Assembly (NCBI GenBank): GCA_049366715.1
Contig: JBMNCQ010000083.1
Coordinates: forward strand, 1 to 64,000
From: JBMNCQ01 sp049366715
GTDB lineage: Bacteria > Bacillota > Peptococcia > Peptococcales > BICA1-8
DNA: 64,000 nt
Direction of reading: 5' to 3'
In this document: positions 33,340 to 42,225 of the stretch, one piece after another
Numbering within the stretch: position 1 is the stretch's first letter
Layout of the letters: each line of letters starts with the position of its first letter
The notes under the pieces: model-generated
Told to the model about the DNA's origin: nothing
Database searches by the model: none
The model's input: the letters and a program-made list of their open reading frames with translations, nothing else
Program-made: the position numbers and the translations under genes

Positions 33340-33427
33340 CAGTTATGTTAAGAAGTAAGCTTCCTTTTCATAACTTTTTCTTTTTACTGGTTGATCTTTT
33401 ATTTCTTAATCCTGATAAGGTGATTAT

Positions 33428-33775
33428 ATGCTTGCGAAAAGAGAAATATTTATATTATTATATGATTTTTATGGCGGGCTTTTAACGGAAAAGCAAAGGA
33501 CGATTTTTGATTTATATTACCAGTGTGATTTGTCGTTAGGTGAAATAGCTCAGGACCAAGAAGTGTCCAGACAAGCTGTCTATGACATTATTAAAAGAAC
33601 CGAAAATACTCTGGAGGAGTATGAGAACAAACTTGGCCTGGTCAAGAAGTTTATGTTTTCTAAAGATAAATTGCAAAAGGTCTTAGAGATTTTGGATGGT
33701 TTTGAAGACTCTGCCGGTAAAGACAGCATACAGGACATCGTGAGTCTGATCAAAGAATTAATAAATGAAGTTTAG
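33428..33775 (+). CDS. ylxM: YlxM/p13 family helix-turn-helix protein
   Basis: A 115-residue UPF0122 protein linked to the signal recognition particle. It begins with LYDFYGGLLTEKQRTIFDLYYQ and contains a sigma-region-4-like helix-turn-helix (LSLGEIAQDQEVSRQAVYDIIKR), then a charged helix. AAGGTG precedes the ATG. It is directly before ffh, the usual place, and probably modulates SRP assembly or expression. Confidence 0.92.
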   Translation: MLAKREIFILLYDFYGGLLTEKQRTIFDLYYQCDLSLGEIAQDQEVSRQAVYDIIKRTENTLEEYENKLGLVKKFMFSKDKLQKVLEILDGFEDSAGKDSIQDIVSLIKELINEV

Positions 33776-33862
33776 CCTATGAATCTGCCGGACTACTTAT
33801 TGGTTTGATCGTAATAAGAATGGGGGGATTACTAATTCCCGATATTTCAAGGAGGTTTTAAA

Positions 33863-35203
33863 GTGGCCTTTGAAAGCTTAGGTGACAAACTTCAAGGGAT
33901 TTTTAAAAAATTAAAAGGGCAAGGTAAAATTTCGGAAAAAGATCTTAAAGATGCTTTGCGGGAAGTAAGAGTCGCTTTATTAGAAGCAGATGTTAACTAT
34001 AAAGTAGTAAAAGATTTTATTAAAAATGTCAATGAAAGAGCATTAGGACAGGAGGTTTTGGAAAGCTTAACCCCAGGGCAACAGGTCATTAAGATTGTCA
34101 ATGACGAACTTACCGCTTTAATGGGCGGCGCTCAAAGCAAACTGGAGATAGCACCCAAACCACCTACTGTAATCATGATGGTTGGTCTGCAGGGCTCGGG
34201 TAAAACGACTTCTACGGGTAAGTTAGGACGCTTTCTCAAAAAACAGGGGCGAAAGCCTTTATTAACTGCTTGTGATATTTACCGTCCTGCCGCAATTAAG
34301 CAATTGCAAGTACTAGGTGAACAGTTGGAGCTTCCGGTATTTAGTTTAGGTGATAAGACGAATCCCGTTGATATTGCGAAAGGGGCCATTCGTCATGCCG
34401 ATCACCATGGCAATGATATTGTGCTTTTAGATACGGCCGGAAGACTGCATATTGATGAAAGTCTGATGGAAGAGCTGACAAAAATTAAAGAAGCAGTCAA
34501 GCCTATGGAAATACTTCTTGTTGTTGATGCTATGACCGGGCAGGATGCGGTGAATGTAGCTGAGAAGTTTAATGAGCTTTTGGAGTTAAGCGGAGTTGTT
34601 TTAACGAAGCTTGATGGTGATACCAGAGGAGGAGCCGCTCTTTCTGTTAAAGCTGTCACCGGTAAGCCGATAAAATTTGTCGGGTTAGGTGAAAAGCTGG
34701 ATGCTCTGGAACCCTTTCATCCGGAACGGATGGCTTCCAGGATATTGGGGATGGGTGATGTCTTAACACTAATTGAAAAGGCCCAGGAAAGCTTTGATGC
34801 CCAAAAAGCTCAGGAACTACAGCAAAAATTATTAAAGGCGGAGTTTACCCTGGAAGATTTCTTAGATCAAATGCAGCAGATGAAAAACATGGGTCCGCTG
34901 GATCAACTGGTTGATATGCTCCCAGGTATGAATAAAGCCAAACTAAAGGGTGCAGAACTTGATGAGAAAGAATTTGTGAGATTCCAGGCCGTAATTCAGT
35001 CTATGACGAAAGATGAGAGAAAAAATCCCCATAAAATAAACGGCAGCCGGAGGAAAAGGATTGCCGCAGGTAGTGGGACCAGGGTGCAGGATGTAAATAG
35101 ACTTCTTAAACAGTTTGAGCAGGCGCAGAAGATGATGAAGCAGTTATCGGGTATGGCCACCGGAAAAGGCAAAAAAGGTAAGCTCAAACTGCCTTTTATG
35201 TAA
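33863..35203 (+). CDS. ffh: Signal recognition particle protein Ffh (SRP54)
   Basis: A 446-residue SRP GTPase that binds signal sequences and 4.5S/6S-like RNA and works with FtsY. N domain, then G1 GLQGSGKTTS near residue 107, DIYRPAAIKQL, G3 DTAGRLH near 190, TKLDGDTRGG near 248, followed by the methionine-rich M domain (QMQQMKNMGP; GSRRKRIAAGSGT; MMKQLSG). The GTG start follows AAGGAGG. The methionine-rich C-terminus is intact. Confidence 0.97.
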   Translation: MAFESLGDKLQGIFKKLKGQGKISEKDLKDALREVRVALLEADVNYKVVKDFIKNVNERALGQEVLESLTPGQQVIKIVNDELTALMGGAQSKLEIAPKPPTVIMMVGLQGSGKTTSTGKLGRFLKKQGRKPLLTACDIYRPAAIKQLQVLGEQLELPVFSLGDKTNPVDIAKGAIRHADHHGNDIVLLDTAGRLHIDESLMEELTKIKEAVKPMEILLVVDAMTGQDAVNVAEKFNELLELSGVVLTKLDGDTRGGAALSVKAVTGKPIKFVGLGEKLDALEPFHPERMASRILGMGDVLTLIEKAQESFDAQKAQELQQKLLKAEFTLEDFLDQMQQMKNMGPLDQLVDMLPGMNKAKLKGAELDEKEFVRFQAVIQSMTKDERKNPHKINGSRRKRIAAGSGTRVQDVNRLLKQFEQAQKMMKQLSGMATGKGKKGKLKLPFM

Positions 35204-35239
35204 AATAGTTGATCAGTTGATTGTAAAATAGGACAATGC

Positions 35240-35275
35240 CAAGTTGTCTATAACAACTTGTGGTGTTTGTTTTTG
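35240..35275 (+). terminator. Terminator between ffh and rpsP
   Basis: CAAGTTGT and ACAACTTG form a perfect 8-bp stem with a 5-base loop, followed by TGGTGTTTGTTTTT. It probably gives partial termination; the rest of the gap to rpsP has no clear promoter. Confidence 0.65.
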
Positions 35276-35402
35276 TTATTTACTTGGGAACATGCTAAAT
35301 TATGGAAGGTAGAGGAAGGTCTAAATTCAGGGAATACCGAAGGTATACCTTTAATCTAACCTCCGTTTGGTTGTTTCCTTTCCCTTAAAGGAGGTGAATG
35401 AA

Positions 35403-35651
35403 ATGGCAACTAAGATCAGGCTTAAAAGAATGGGTGCAAAGAGAAATCCTTTTTACCGCGTTGTGGTAGCAGATTCCCGTTCCCCAAGAGATGGAAGATT
35501 TATAGATGAAATAGGTACTTATAATCCGACTAAAGACCCTGCAATTATTGATATTGATTCTGAAAAAGCTTTAAAATGGATTCAAACAGGTGCCCAGCCC
35601 TCTGACACAGTAAAATCTTTATTTAAGAAAGCAGGGTTATTTAATAAGTAG
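35403..35651 (+). CDS. rpsP: 30S ribosomal protein S16
   Basis: An 82-residue S16 starting MATKIRLKRMGAKRNPFYRVVVADSR, with the family segments SPRDGRFIDEIGTYNP and WIQTGAQPSDTV. AAAGGAGGTG fixes the ATG at 35403; an in-frame GTG at 35367 is upstream of it. It forms the usual rpsP-khpA-rimM-trmD-rplS group. Confidence 0.98.
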   Translation: MATKIRLKRMGAKRNPFYRVVVADSRSPRDGRFIDEIGTYNPTKDPAIIDIDSEKALKWIQTGAQPSDTVKSLFKKAGLFNK

Positions 35652-35672
35652 TAATAATTAGGGGGTATTAAA

Positions 35673-35903
35673 GTGCGGGAGTTAGTTGAATTCTTAGCTA
35701 AATCCTTAGTTGATAACCCTGACCAAGTTAATGTAAATGAGGTTGAGGGTGAACGTGCTATTGTTCTCGAATTAACAGTGGCATCAGAAGATATGGGTAA
35801 AGTTATCGGAAAACAAGGGCGGATAGCTAAAGCTATTCGAACAGTAGTAAAAGCTGCTGCCGCTAGAGAAGGGAAAAAGGTAGTTGTTGAGATTCTACAA
35901 TAA
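35673..35903 (+). CDS. khpA: RNA-binding KH-domain protein KhpA
   Basis: A 76-residue single KH domain protein. The RNA-binding GxxG loop is GKQG in MGKVIGKQGRIAKAIRTVVKA. The GTG start follows AGGGGG. KhpA usually pairs with KhpB/Jag to bind RNA and affect cell division and elongation. It lies 21 bases after rpsP; its stop overlaps the following terminator. Confidence 0.95.
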   Translation: MRELVEFLAKSLVDNPDQVNVNEVEGERAIVLELTVASEDMGKVIGKQGRIAKAIRTVVKAAAAREGKKVVVEILQ

Positions 35904-35928
35904 TAGGGGCTGTTAAGCCCCTATTTCT
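35902..35928 (+). terminator. Hairpin overlapping the khpA stop
   Basis: AATAGGGGCT and AGCCCCTATT form a perfect 10-bp stem with a GTTA loop, followed only by TC and a short AT stretch. It may be a partial terminator or mRNA stabiliser between khpA and ylqD. Confidence 0.65.
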
Positions 35929-35968
35929 AACATTTATCCGGCAGCATAGGGAAGGGGATTTATTGTAA

Positions 35969-36379
35969 ATGGAGAAAATTACGATAATGCGCAGTGTCGT
36001 TGTTAAACAGATTATTACAGAAAATTTCAAAACAAAGGCAGCAGCAGAAATTCAGGAGTCATTAAAAAAAGCTGAATTTGATCTGGATCATTATGATAAA
36101 AATACGAAAAAAACAATTACGGAACTGACTTTAAAGGGACATCCCCAAGTTAACCAAATAAAGCAGCAGGTAGAAGCAGAAAAGCAAAAATTAAATGCTT
36201 ATAAACAACAACTTGTCGACCGTTTAAAAGTCATCAGCAAGCTTAATCTGGGTGAAGAAATTATCCAAGGTACCATTGACGGTCCTTTAGAAGTACAGGT
36301 GGGGGATAATTTTGAAGCTTTAAACGGAATTGAGATGGTTATTAAAGACGGCATCATTATTGAAATTCGCAAAGCTTAA
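35969..36379 (+). CDS. ylqD: YlqD family protein
   Basis: A 136-residue protein with a central charged coiled coil (VNQIKQQVEAEKQKLNAYKQQ) and a C-terminal beta-rich part (GTIDGPLEVQVGDNFEALNGIEMVIKDG). It matches YlqD by position, between khpA and rimM as in Bacillus, and by composition. The ATG at 35969 is kept; an ATG at 35987 is an alternative. Function unknown. Confidence 0.85.
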   Translation: MEKITIMRSVVVKQIITENFKTKAAAEIQESLKKAEFDLDHYDKNTKKTITELTLKGHPQVNQIKQQVEAEKQKLNAYKQQLVDRLKVISKLNLGEEIIQGTIDGPLEVQVGDNFEALNGIEMVIKDGIIIEIRKA

Positions 36380-36415
36380 TATTAATTTTTCCAAGACTAA
36401 CTGGAGCTGGGTATT

Positions 36416-36916
36416 ATGATGATAAAAATTGGTCAAATTGTTACTACCCATGGGCATAAGGGTGAGCTTAAAATATTGCCTTTAACCGATAATCCTGAAA
36501 GGTATAAAAAACTTTCCGAGGTTTATTTGCAGCTGCCCGGCGGGTTTACGAAAATGCAGATAGAAAATAGCCGTTTACATAAGAACAGTGTCATCGTAAA
36601 ATTCAAGGAAATTACCGATATGAATACGGCGGAACAGTATCAACATGTTTATTTATGTATAGAAGAGGATCAATTAGAGGAGTTGCCGGAAGGTCATTTT
36701 TATCTCTATGAAATTATTGGTTCGGAAGTTTATGAGGGTGCTGATTATTTAGGCCGGGTCAAGGATGTTATTCAAACAGGAAGTAATGATGTGTATGTCG
36801 TAGAAAAAGAAAATGTCAAAGATTTATTAATTCCCGCTTTAAAATCTATCATAAAGAAGATTGATGTTACGAAGAAGATGATCGATGTTAAACTACCTGA
36901 GGGATTGATTGATTAA
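36416..36916 (+). CDS. rimM: Ribosome maturation factor RimM
   Basis: A 166-residue 30S maturation factor binding S19. The N-terminal domain begins KIGQIVTTHGHKGELKILPLTD, and the C-terminal PRC-barrel includes GHFYLYEIIGSEVYE and LLIPALKSIIKKID. Two adjacent ATGs are possible (36416 and 36419). It ends 13 bases before the trmD start. Confidence 0.96.
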   Translation: MMIKIGQIVTTHGHKGELKILPLTDNPERYKKLSEVYLQLPGGFTKMQIENSRLHKNSVIVKFKEITDMNTAEQYQHVYLCIEEDQLEELPEGHFYLYEIIGSEVYEGADYLGRVKDVIQTGSNDVYVVEKENVKDLLIPALKSIIKKIDVTKKMIDVKLPEGLID

Positions 36917-36929
36917 AGGGGAGAGTCGC

Positions 36930-37673
36930 TTGGAAATAAAAATATTTACAATCTTTCCTGAAATGTTTACAGGTCCCCTGGAAACAAGTATCCTGCAAAA
37001 AGCCAGGCATAAGGGAATACTTGATATTAAAGTAATTAATTTTAGAAATTATACTCAGGATAAACATAATTCTGTTGATGATTATCCTTTTGGGGGCGGA
37101 GCCGGGATGGTTTTAAAACCTGATCCTATTATTTATGCTCTGGAAGAAAATCTCAGCTTAACTGACCCGGAGCAGGAAATAATACTGCTGTCTCCCCAGG
37201 GGAAAATATTTAAGCAGGAAGATGCAAAGTATTTGGCGGGGAAAAGAAATCTTGCCTTCATCTGCGGCCATTATGAAGGGTTTGATGAGAGAATCCGCAG
37301 TTTCGTAACCCGGGAATTTTCTATTGGCGATTATGTATTGACCGGAGGGGAACTGCCGGCCATGGTCATGATTGACACCATAGCCCGGCTTATTCCGGGA
37401 GTAATCAAAGAATCCGAATCTTTTCAAGAAGATTCCTTTTATCACGGCCTCCTGGAACATCCTCATTATACCAGACCCAGGGTTTTTCGAGATATGGAGG
37501 TTCCGGAAATTTTATTATCCGGCAATCACGAGAAAATTAGAATCTGGCGGAGAAAAGAATCCCTGCGGAGAACTTTGCAGAGAAGACCGGAGTTATTAAG
37601 AAGCTTTAGACTTACCGCCGAAGATCGATCTCTTTTGCTGGAAATCAAAAATGAGGAAGAGTGTAATGGGTAA
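36930..37673 (+). CDS. trmD: tRNA (guanine37-N1)-methyltransferase TrmD
   Basis: A 247-residue SPOUT methyltransferase that makes m1G37 to prevent frameshifting. IFTIFPEMFTGPL opens the protein; the knot segments are FICGHYEGFDERI and SIGDYVLTGGELPAM, followed by EDSFYHGLLEHPHYTRP. The TTG at 36930 is favoured by GGGGAGAG upstream, although the frame is open to 36909. It overlaps the next gene by 8 bases. Confidence 0.96.
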   Translation: MEIKIFTIFPEMFTGPLETSILQKARHKGILDIKVINFRNYTQDKHNSVDDYPFGGGAGMVLKPDPIIYALEENLSLTDPEQEIILLSPQGKIFKQEDAKYLAGKRNLAFICGHYEGFDERIRSFVTREFSIGDYVLTGGELPAMVMIDTIARLIPGVIKESESFQEDSFYHGLLEHPHYTRPRVFRDMEVPEILLSGNHEKIRIWRRKESLRRTLQRRPELLRSFRLTAEDRSLLLEIKNEEECNG

Positions 37674-38238
37674 TTTATTTTTAGGACTTGTGCATTATCC
37701 TGTTTATAATAAAAACATGGAGGTAATTGCTACTTCAATTACCAATATGGATGTCCATGATATTGCCAGAACAGCAACGACTTATGGGATAGAAAAATAT
37801 TTTTTGGTGCATCCTTTGGAAACCCAGCATGAAATAACGCAAGAAATTTTAAAATACTGGCAGGAAGGTTATGGGGGAGTATATAATCCCGACCGCAAAA
37901 AAGCCTTGAAATTGGTAGCGATTAAGCATTCTATCGCAGATGTTCTGAATGAGATAAAATCACAATATACCGGTCAAATTAAAATAATCGTCACGGATGC
38001 CCGTAAATATGATCATTCAATTGATTACCTGACACTGAAAGAAAAAATAAATCATTCTCCTGAAAATATAAACTACCTGATCCTATTTGGGACAGGCTGG
38101 GGTTTAAATAAAGATGTTTTGGAAAGTGCAGATTACCGTCTGCTGCCCATTTATGGCAAAGGTGATTATAATCATCTTTCGGTCCGCAGTGCCGTTGCCA
38201 TAATCCTCGACCGACTGTGTGGAGAAAAATGGTGGTAG
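37666..38238 (+). CDS. TrmD-linked RNA methyltransferase (SPOUT-like)
   Basis: A 190-residue protein found next to trmD in many Clostridia and deep-branching bacteria. It begins MGNLFLGLVHYPVYNK and has knot-like segments LFGTGWGLNKD and HLSVRSAVAIILDRL, typical of the SPOUT C-terminal knot. The ATG at 37666 follows GAGGAAGAG and overlaps the trmD stop, so it is translationally coupled. Its RNA target is unknown. Confidence 0.87.
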   Translation: MGNLFLGLVHYPVYNKNMEVIATSITNMDVHDIARTATTYGIEKYFLVHPLETQHEITQEILKYWQEGYGGVYNPDRKKALKLVAIKHSIADVLNEIKSQYTGQIKIIVTDARKYDHSIDYLTLKEKINHSPENINYLILFGTGWGLNKDVLESADYRLLPIYGKGDYNHLSVRSAVAIILDRLCGEKWW

Positions 38239-38241
38239 ACC

Positions 38242-38270
38242 TTGTATATTTTTTGTTTTTATGATATAAT
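38242..38270 (+). promoter_or_regulatory. Sigma-A promoter of rplS
   Basis: TTGTAT at 38242-38247 and TATAAT at 38265-38270 with a 17-base spacer. The -10 is exact and the -35 matches four of six. It gives rplS its own promoter within the ribosomal cluster. Confidence 0.8.
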
Positions 38271-38276
38271 TCCCAA

Positions 38277-38411
38277 CGGTGTTAAAAACGGACGGTCCGC
38301 TGTCTTAAACAAAGGGGAAATGTTGGTTCCGTAAGGTTCTGCAGGAGAGAGGCCTGTCCCCTGTTTATTGTGAGTGAGATATGAACGTTCATAGAGGAAG
38401 GAGGGAATTCC
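38277..38411 (+). ncRNA. Putative L19-type leader of rplS
   Basis: About 135 bases of untranslated leader lie between the promoter and rplS. AAACAAAGGGGA near its start can pair with TCCCCTGTTT about 55 bases later, enclosing a smaller structured region. Firmicutes have a described L19 autoregulatory leader at this position. The match here rests on position and base pairing, not on a scored model. Confidence 0.45.
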
Positions 38412-38756
38412 GTGGATATTATCAGAGCAATTGAAACAGAGCAATTCAAAAAAGACCTTCCAGAATTCAAACCTGGTGACACAGTACGTGTTGATGTTAA
38501 GGTTGTTGAAGGTAACAGGGAACGTATCCAGGCTTTTGAAGGTGTCGTGATCAAACGCCGCGGTTCGGGTTTAAGTGAGACTTTTACAGTTCGACGCGTT
38601 GCTTATGGCGTTGCGGTTGAACGTTGTTTTCCGATTCACTCTCCCCGTGTTGATAAGATCGTTGTTTTACGCAGAGGCCGTGTAAGAAGAGCAAAATTAT
38701 ATTACTTGAGAGAAAGATCAGGTAAAGCAGCGAGAATTAAAGATTTACGCAAATAA
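38412..38756 (+). CDS. rplS: 50S ribosomal protein L19
   Basis: A 114-residue L19 with DIIRAIETEQFKKDLPEFKPGDTVRVDVKV at the N-terminus and the conserved RIQAFEGVVIKRRG, TVRRVAYGVAVER and HSPRVDKI segments. The GTG start follows GAAGGAGGG. It sits at the 30S-50S interface. Own promoter and terminator make it a single transcription unit. Confidence 0.98.
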   Translation: MDIIRAIETEQFKKDLPEFKPGDTVRVDVKVVEGNRERIQAFEGVVIKRRGSGLSETFTVRRVAYGVAVERCFPIHSPRVDKIVVLRRGRVRRAKLYYLRERSGKAARIKDLRK

Positions 38757-38762
38757 CTACCG

Positions 38763-38786
38763 GGACTGATTTATCAGTCCTTTTTT
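38763..38786 (+). terminator. Terminator of rplS
   Basis: GGACTGA and TCAGTCC form a 7-bp stem with a 4-base loop, followed by six T residues. Confidence 0.92.
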
Positions 38787-38928
38787 GTACTTTAGAAGCT
38801 TATAAATTTTGCCGGTTAGACAGGTATTACGCAACCAAATCCTGCAAGGTGCCCGCCCGGGGAATGAAAAAGGGGGGGCCTTATTCAATAATACTATGAA
38901 ATAGGCCGCTACTAAGGGGGTATGGAAA

Positions 38929-39453
38929 TTGTCGGAGCGCAGTTCTGCATTAAATATCAGAGAAGTTCTTGAATCGGTAGTTATCGCTGTAGTTTTAGCA
39001 CTTTTAATAAGAACTTTTTTATTTCAGTTCTTTTGGATTCCTTCCCGTTCAATGGAAGAAACTTTATTAATTAATGACAGGATCGTTGTAACCAGATTTT
39101 CTTACTGGTTCAATGAGCCGGAAAGAAGGGATGTAGTCGTTTTTAAATATCCTTTAGACCCTACAAAAGATTATGTAAAACGTCTAATCGGTCTTCCCGG
39201 GGAAAAACTGGCAATCATTAATAGTAAATTATACATAAATGATACATTAGTTGAGGAACCCTATTTACCGGAAGGTTTAGATTTCGGAGATTTCGGACCG
39301 GTAATAATACCTGCCGGAAAATACTTTATGATGGGAGATAACCGTAATAACAGCAGTGACAGTAGAGTATGGGGGTTCGTTGATCAAGATTTACTGATTG
39401 GCAAAGCGCAATTTATTTATTGGCCGCTGGATAGAATGAGGAGGGTGAAATAG
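38929..39453 (+). CDS. lepB: Signal peptidase I
   Basis: A 174-residue membrane serine protease that removes signal peptides on the outer face of the membrane. One N-terminal membrane helix (about 16-36) is followed by the catalytic Ser41 in PSRSME and Lys84 in DYVKRLIG; the box E segment GDNRNNSSDSR is also present. The TTG start follows GGGGG. It is the short Gram-positive type and shares one base with the rbgA start. Confidence 0.96.
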   Translation: MSERSSALNIREVLESVVIAVVLALLIRTFLFQFFWIPSRSMEETLLINDRIVVTRFSYWFNEPERRDVVVFKYPLDPTKDYVKRLIGLPGEKLAIINSKLYINDTLVEEPYLPEGLDFGDFGPVIIPAGKYFMMGDNRNNSSDSRVWGFVDQDLLIGKAQFIYWPLDRMRRVK

Positions 39454-40316
39454 TGCAGGTTCAATGGTTTCCGGGACATATGGCGAAAACCCGTAAAATT
39501 ATCCAAGAACAATTAAAATTAATCGATGTAGTAATAGAATTAGTTGATGCCCGGTTGCCCCAAAGCAGCAGAAACCCTTTACTAGATGAGATTACTGCTC
39601 GGAAACCCCGGGTAATCATTCTCAATAAAGAGGACCTGGCCGATGATCGAATCACAACCTTATGGTTAAACACTTATAATGCGCAGACCGGCTGTAAAGC
39701 GTACAAAATAAATTCTACCGTCCAGCGAAGTTCCGTTATGAGTTCTTTGAAGGAAGGTCTTTTTGAATTAACCAGAGAAAAGCGGGAACAGCGGTTGGCT
39801 AAGGGAATTAAAAATCAGGTTATCCGTACAATGGTCGTAGGGATACCTAATGTGGGCAAAAGCACCTTTATCAACAATATAGTCGGGAAGAAAACTGCCA
39901 AGACCGGCAATAAGCCGGGTGTAACCAGGGGTAAGCAATGGATAAGGCTGGGTAAGGATCTGGAATTATTGGATACTCCCGGGATTTTATGGCCTAAATT
40001 TGCCGATCCTGAAGTAGGCTTCAGGCTGGCAGTAACAGGTGCAATAAATGATGATGTTTTCGATTTGGAAGAAGCCTCGTTAAAACTGATCAGTTATTTA
40101 GGGCATGAGTATCCGGCAATATTGCAGGAAAGATATAAACTAACGTTAAAGCAGGATGAGGTTACACCTTTACAAATTCTGGAACAAATGGCGGTGAACC
40201 GCGGGTGTCTTCTGCCCGGTAAAACGATAGATTATGCAAAAATAGCGACTATTTTTATTAATGAATTCCGTAGTGGCAAAATAGGCAAAATTAGTTTAGA
40301 AAAGCCCCTTGGTTAA
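39453..40316 (+). CDS. rbgA: Ribosome biogenesis GTPase RbgA (YlqF)
   Basis: A 287-residue circularly permuted GTPase needed for late 50S assembly. The permuted order is visible: G4 LNKEDLAD near residue 58 comes before G1 GIPNVGKSTF near 130 and G3 DTPG near 174. It opens VQWFPGHMAKTRK, the family hallmark. The GTG start overlaps the last base of the lepB stop. lepB-rbgA-rnhB is the order in Bacillus. Confidence 0.96.
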   Translation: MQVQWFPGHMAKTRKIIQEQLKLIDVVIELVDARLPQSSRNPLLDEITARKPRVIILNKEDLADDRITTLWLNTYNAQTGCKAYKINSTVQRSSVMSSLKEGLFELTREKREQRLAKGIKNQVIRTMVVGIPNVGKSTFINNIVGKKTAKTGNKPGVTRGKQWIRLGKDLELLDTPGILWPKFADPEVGFRLAVTGAINDDVFDLEEASLKLISYLGHEYPAILQERYKLTLKQDEVTPLQILEQMAVNRGCLLPGKTIDYAKIATIFINEFRSGKIGKISLEKPLG

Positions 40317-40519
40317 CGATTTATAAATGATATAAAAATATTAAATGCTAGCAGATCCCGGATGAGAAGGAATTCAAATTAAGAAAAGAGAATTGTTTTC
40401 ATATATTTTATATTAATTAAATTTATTCTGCGGATAGTACAAAACTACTAGAAGGAATTTGCATTACAAGAAGAGAATACTAAATGTATACACCTAATAT
40501 TTGTATATAGGGGATTTTT

Positions 40520-41308
40520 ATGGTGTCCACGGGTAAATCTATTAAAGAGATTAAAATATTAATGGATTCATTATGCGAAGAAGACCAAAAAAAATATTTA
40601 AAAAAATTATCTGAGGATAAGCGAAAAACGATAAAAGATTTCGTGAAAAAGTACCAGTTAATGCTGGCGAAGAAGTCAGCTGAAAAACAGAGACTGCTAA
40701 GACTTTGGGAACTAGAGAATAATCTTTTTCGCCAGGGCTATCATTTTATTGCCGGTGTAGATGAGGCGGGGAGAGGTCCGTTAGCAGGCCCTGTGGTTGC
40801 TGGTGCTGTTATTTTGCCGCCTTATTGTCTTATTGAAGGGTTAAAGGACTCCAAGCAGATAACTGAGCAGAAAAGAATTGCCCTGGCCCGGGAGATCAAA
40901 GAGCAGGCTCTTTTTTGGTCTGTCGGGGTAGTTGATTCTCTTACGATTGATAAGATTAATATTCTCGAAGCGACCCGCTATGCAATGAGTCTGGCTGTCA
41001 GTTCTCTGGGCAGATTACCGCAATATGTATTAGTTGACGGCGCAAAAAACCCTTTACTTAAAATACCCCATTCCGGTATCATAAAAGGGGATAATTTGAG
41101 TGCTTCGATAGCCGCTGCTTCCATATTGGCGAAAACCCACCGGGATAGAATTATGCAGGTTTATGACTGCTTGTATCCCGGATATGCTTTCGCCGTTAAT
41201 AAAGGTTATGGTACAGCACAGCATTTGTCGGCCTTAGAGGCAAAGGCCCCCTGCCCGATTCACCGCAGGACCTTTGCCCCTGTAAAAACAAATGTTTGTA
41301 TTGTATAA
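40520..41308 (+). CDS. rnhB: Ribonuclease HII
   Basis: A 262-residue nuclease that cuts RNA in RNA-DNA hybrids and removes misinserted ribonucleotides. GVDEAGRGPLAGPVVAGAV near residue 78 holds two catalytic acidic residues; LKDSKQIT and VDGAK supply others. About 70 lysine-rich residues precede the catalytic domain, as in the Bacillus-type long form. The 203 bases before it hold no feature except AT-rich sequence. It is followed by the nuo operon. Confidence 0.96.
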   Translation: MVSTGKSIKEIKILMDSLCEEDQKKYLKKLSEDKRKTIKDFVKKYQLMLAKKSAEKQRLLRLWELENNLFRQGYHFIAGVDEAGRGPLAGPVVAGAVILPPYCLIEGLKDSKQITEQKRIALAREIKEQALFWSVGVVDSLTIDKINILEATRYAMSLAVSSLGRLPQYVLVDGAKNPLLKIPHSGIIKGDNLSASIAAASILAKTHRDRIMQVYDCLYPGYAFAVNKGYGTAQHLSALEAKAPCPIHRRTFAPVKTNVCIV

Positions 41309-41359
41309 TTGTAAAATAAAATGAGAAAAAGATAACAATCACAGAAAGGGGGGTAGAAA

Positions 41360-41713
41360 TTGACTCAATACGCAATAATCGGCATACTATTTTTAGGCGC
41401 CGCAGCTTTTGGTGCTTTCGCTATTGTTCTTTCCCGTCTTTTGCAGCCACATCGCCCTTACCGGCAGAAACTGGAAACTTACGAGTGTGGGATGGAAGCG
41501 CAAGGGACCGCCTGGGTACAATTTAAAACAAGCTATTTTTTATATGCCCTTGTTTTTTTAGTATTTGATATTGAAACAATATTTTTATATCCGTGGGCGG
41601 TAAAATTTCAGAGCTTAGGTTTATTTGCTATTATTGAAATGTTTATTTTCTTAATTATTTTAATTATAGGTTTCTGGTATGCCTGGAAGGAAGGTGCATT
41701 AGAATGGCAATAG
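41360..41713 (+). CDS. nuoA: NADH-quinone oxidoreductase subunit A
   Basis: A 117-residue, three-helix membrane subunit of complex I. The loop segment YECGMEAQGTAWVQFKTSYFLYALVFLVFDIETIFLYPWA is the family hallmark (YECG, FDIET). The start is TTG at 41360 after AAAGGGGGG. It opens an 11-gene operon; a TATAAT at about 41301 near the rnhB end may be its -10, with a poor -35. It overlaps nuoB by 10 bases. Confidence 0.95.
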   Translation: MTQYAIIGILFLGAAAFGAFAIVLSRLLQPHRPYRQKLETYECGMEAQGTAWVQFKTSYFLYALVFLVFDIETIFLYPWAVKFQSLGLFAIIEMFIFLIILIIGFWYAWKEGALEWQ

Positions 41714-42225
41714 ACAATGAAAAAAACATGATGTCCCAAGACGAGCTAGAAGAAAAAGGGATACTGCTTACATCACTGGAAAAAATTTTTAACTGGGGAA
41801 GAGGCTGGTCCCTGTGGCCCTTTCAATTTGGTTTAGCATGCTGCGCCATTGAAATGATTTGTTCAACACAGGCCAGGTATGATATTTCCAGATTTGGTTA
41901 TGAAGTATTCAGAAATTCTCCCCGGCAGGCAGATGTGATGATTGTTGCCGGTACCGTAACAGAAAAGATGAGACCTTCTGTGGAGCGGTTATACCATCAA
42001 ATGGCAGAACCCCGCTGGGTAGTTGCTATGGGCAATTGTGCAATAAGCGGCGGTCCTTTTGTTGATTCTTATTCAGTTGTACCTGGTGCCGATGATATCG
42101 TGCCTGTTGATGTTTATATTCCTGGATGTCCTCCTCGTCCCGAAGCATTGATCCATGGGATGCTTCAGTTAAAAGAGAAGGTGAATTCTCCGGCTAAGGT
42201 GAGGTTAAAGAAATATGGAAAATAA
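41704..42225 (+). CDS. nuoB: NADH-quinone oxidoreductase subunit B
   Basis: A 173-residue peripheral-arm subunit that carries the terminal 4Fe-4S centre N2. All four ligands are visible: the tandem Cys in FGLACCAIEM, one in MGNCAISGG and one in IPGCPPRP. The ATG lies within nuoA and its end overlaps nuoC by 11 bases, indicating coupled translation. Confidence 0.97.
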   Translation: MAIDNEKNMMSQDELEEKGILLTSLEKIFNWGRGWSLWPFQFGLACCAIEMICSTQARYDISRFGYEVFRNSPRQADVMIVAGTVTEKMRPSVERLYHQMAEPRWVVAMGNCAISGGPFVDSYSVVPGADDIVPVDVYIPGCPPRPEALIHGMLQLKEKVNSPAKVRLKKYGK

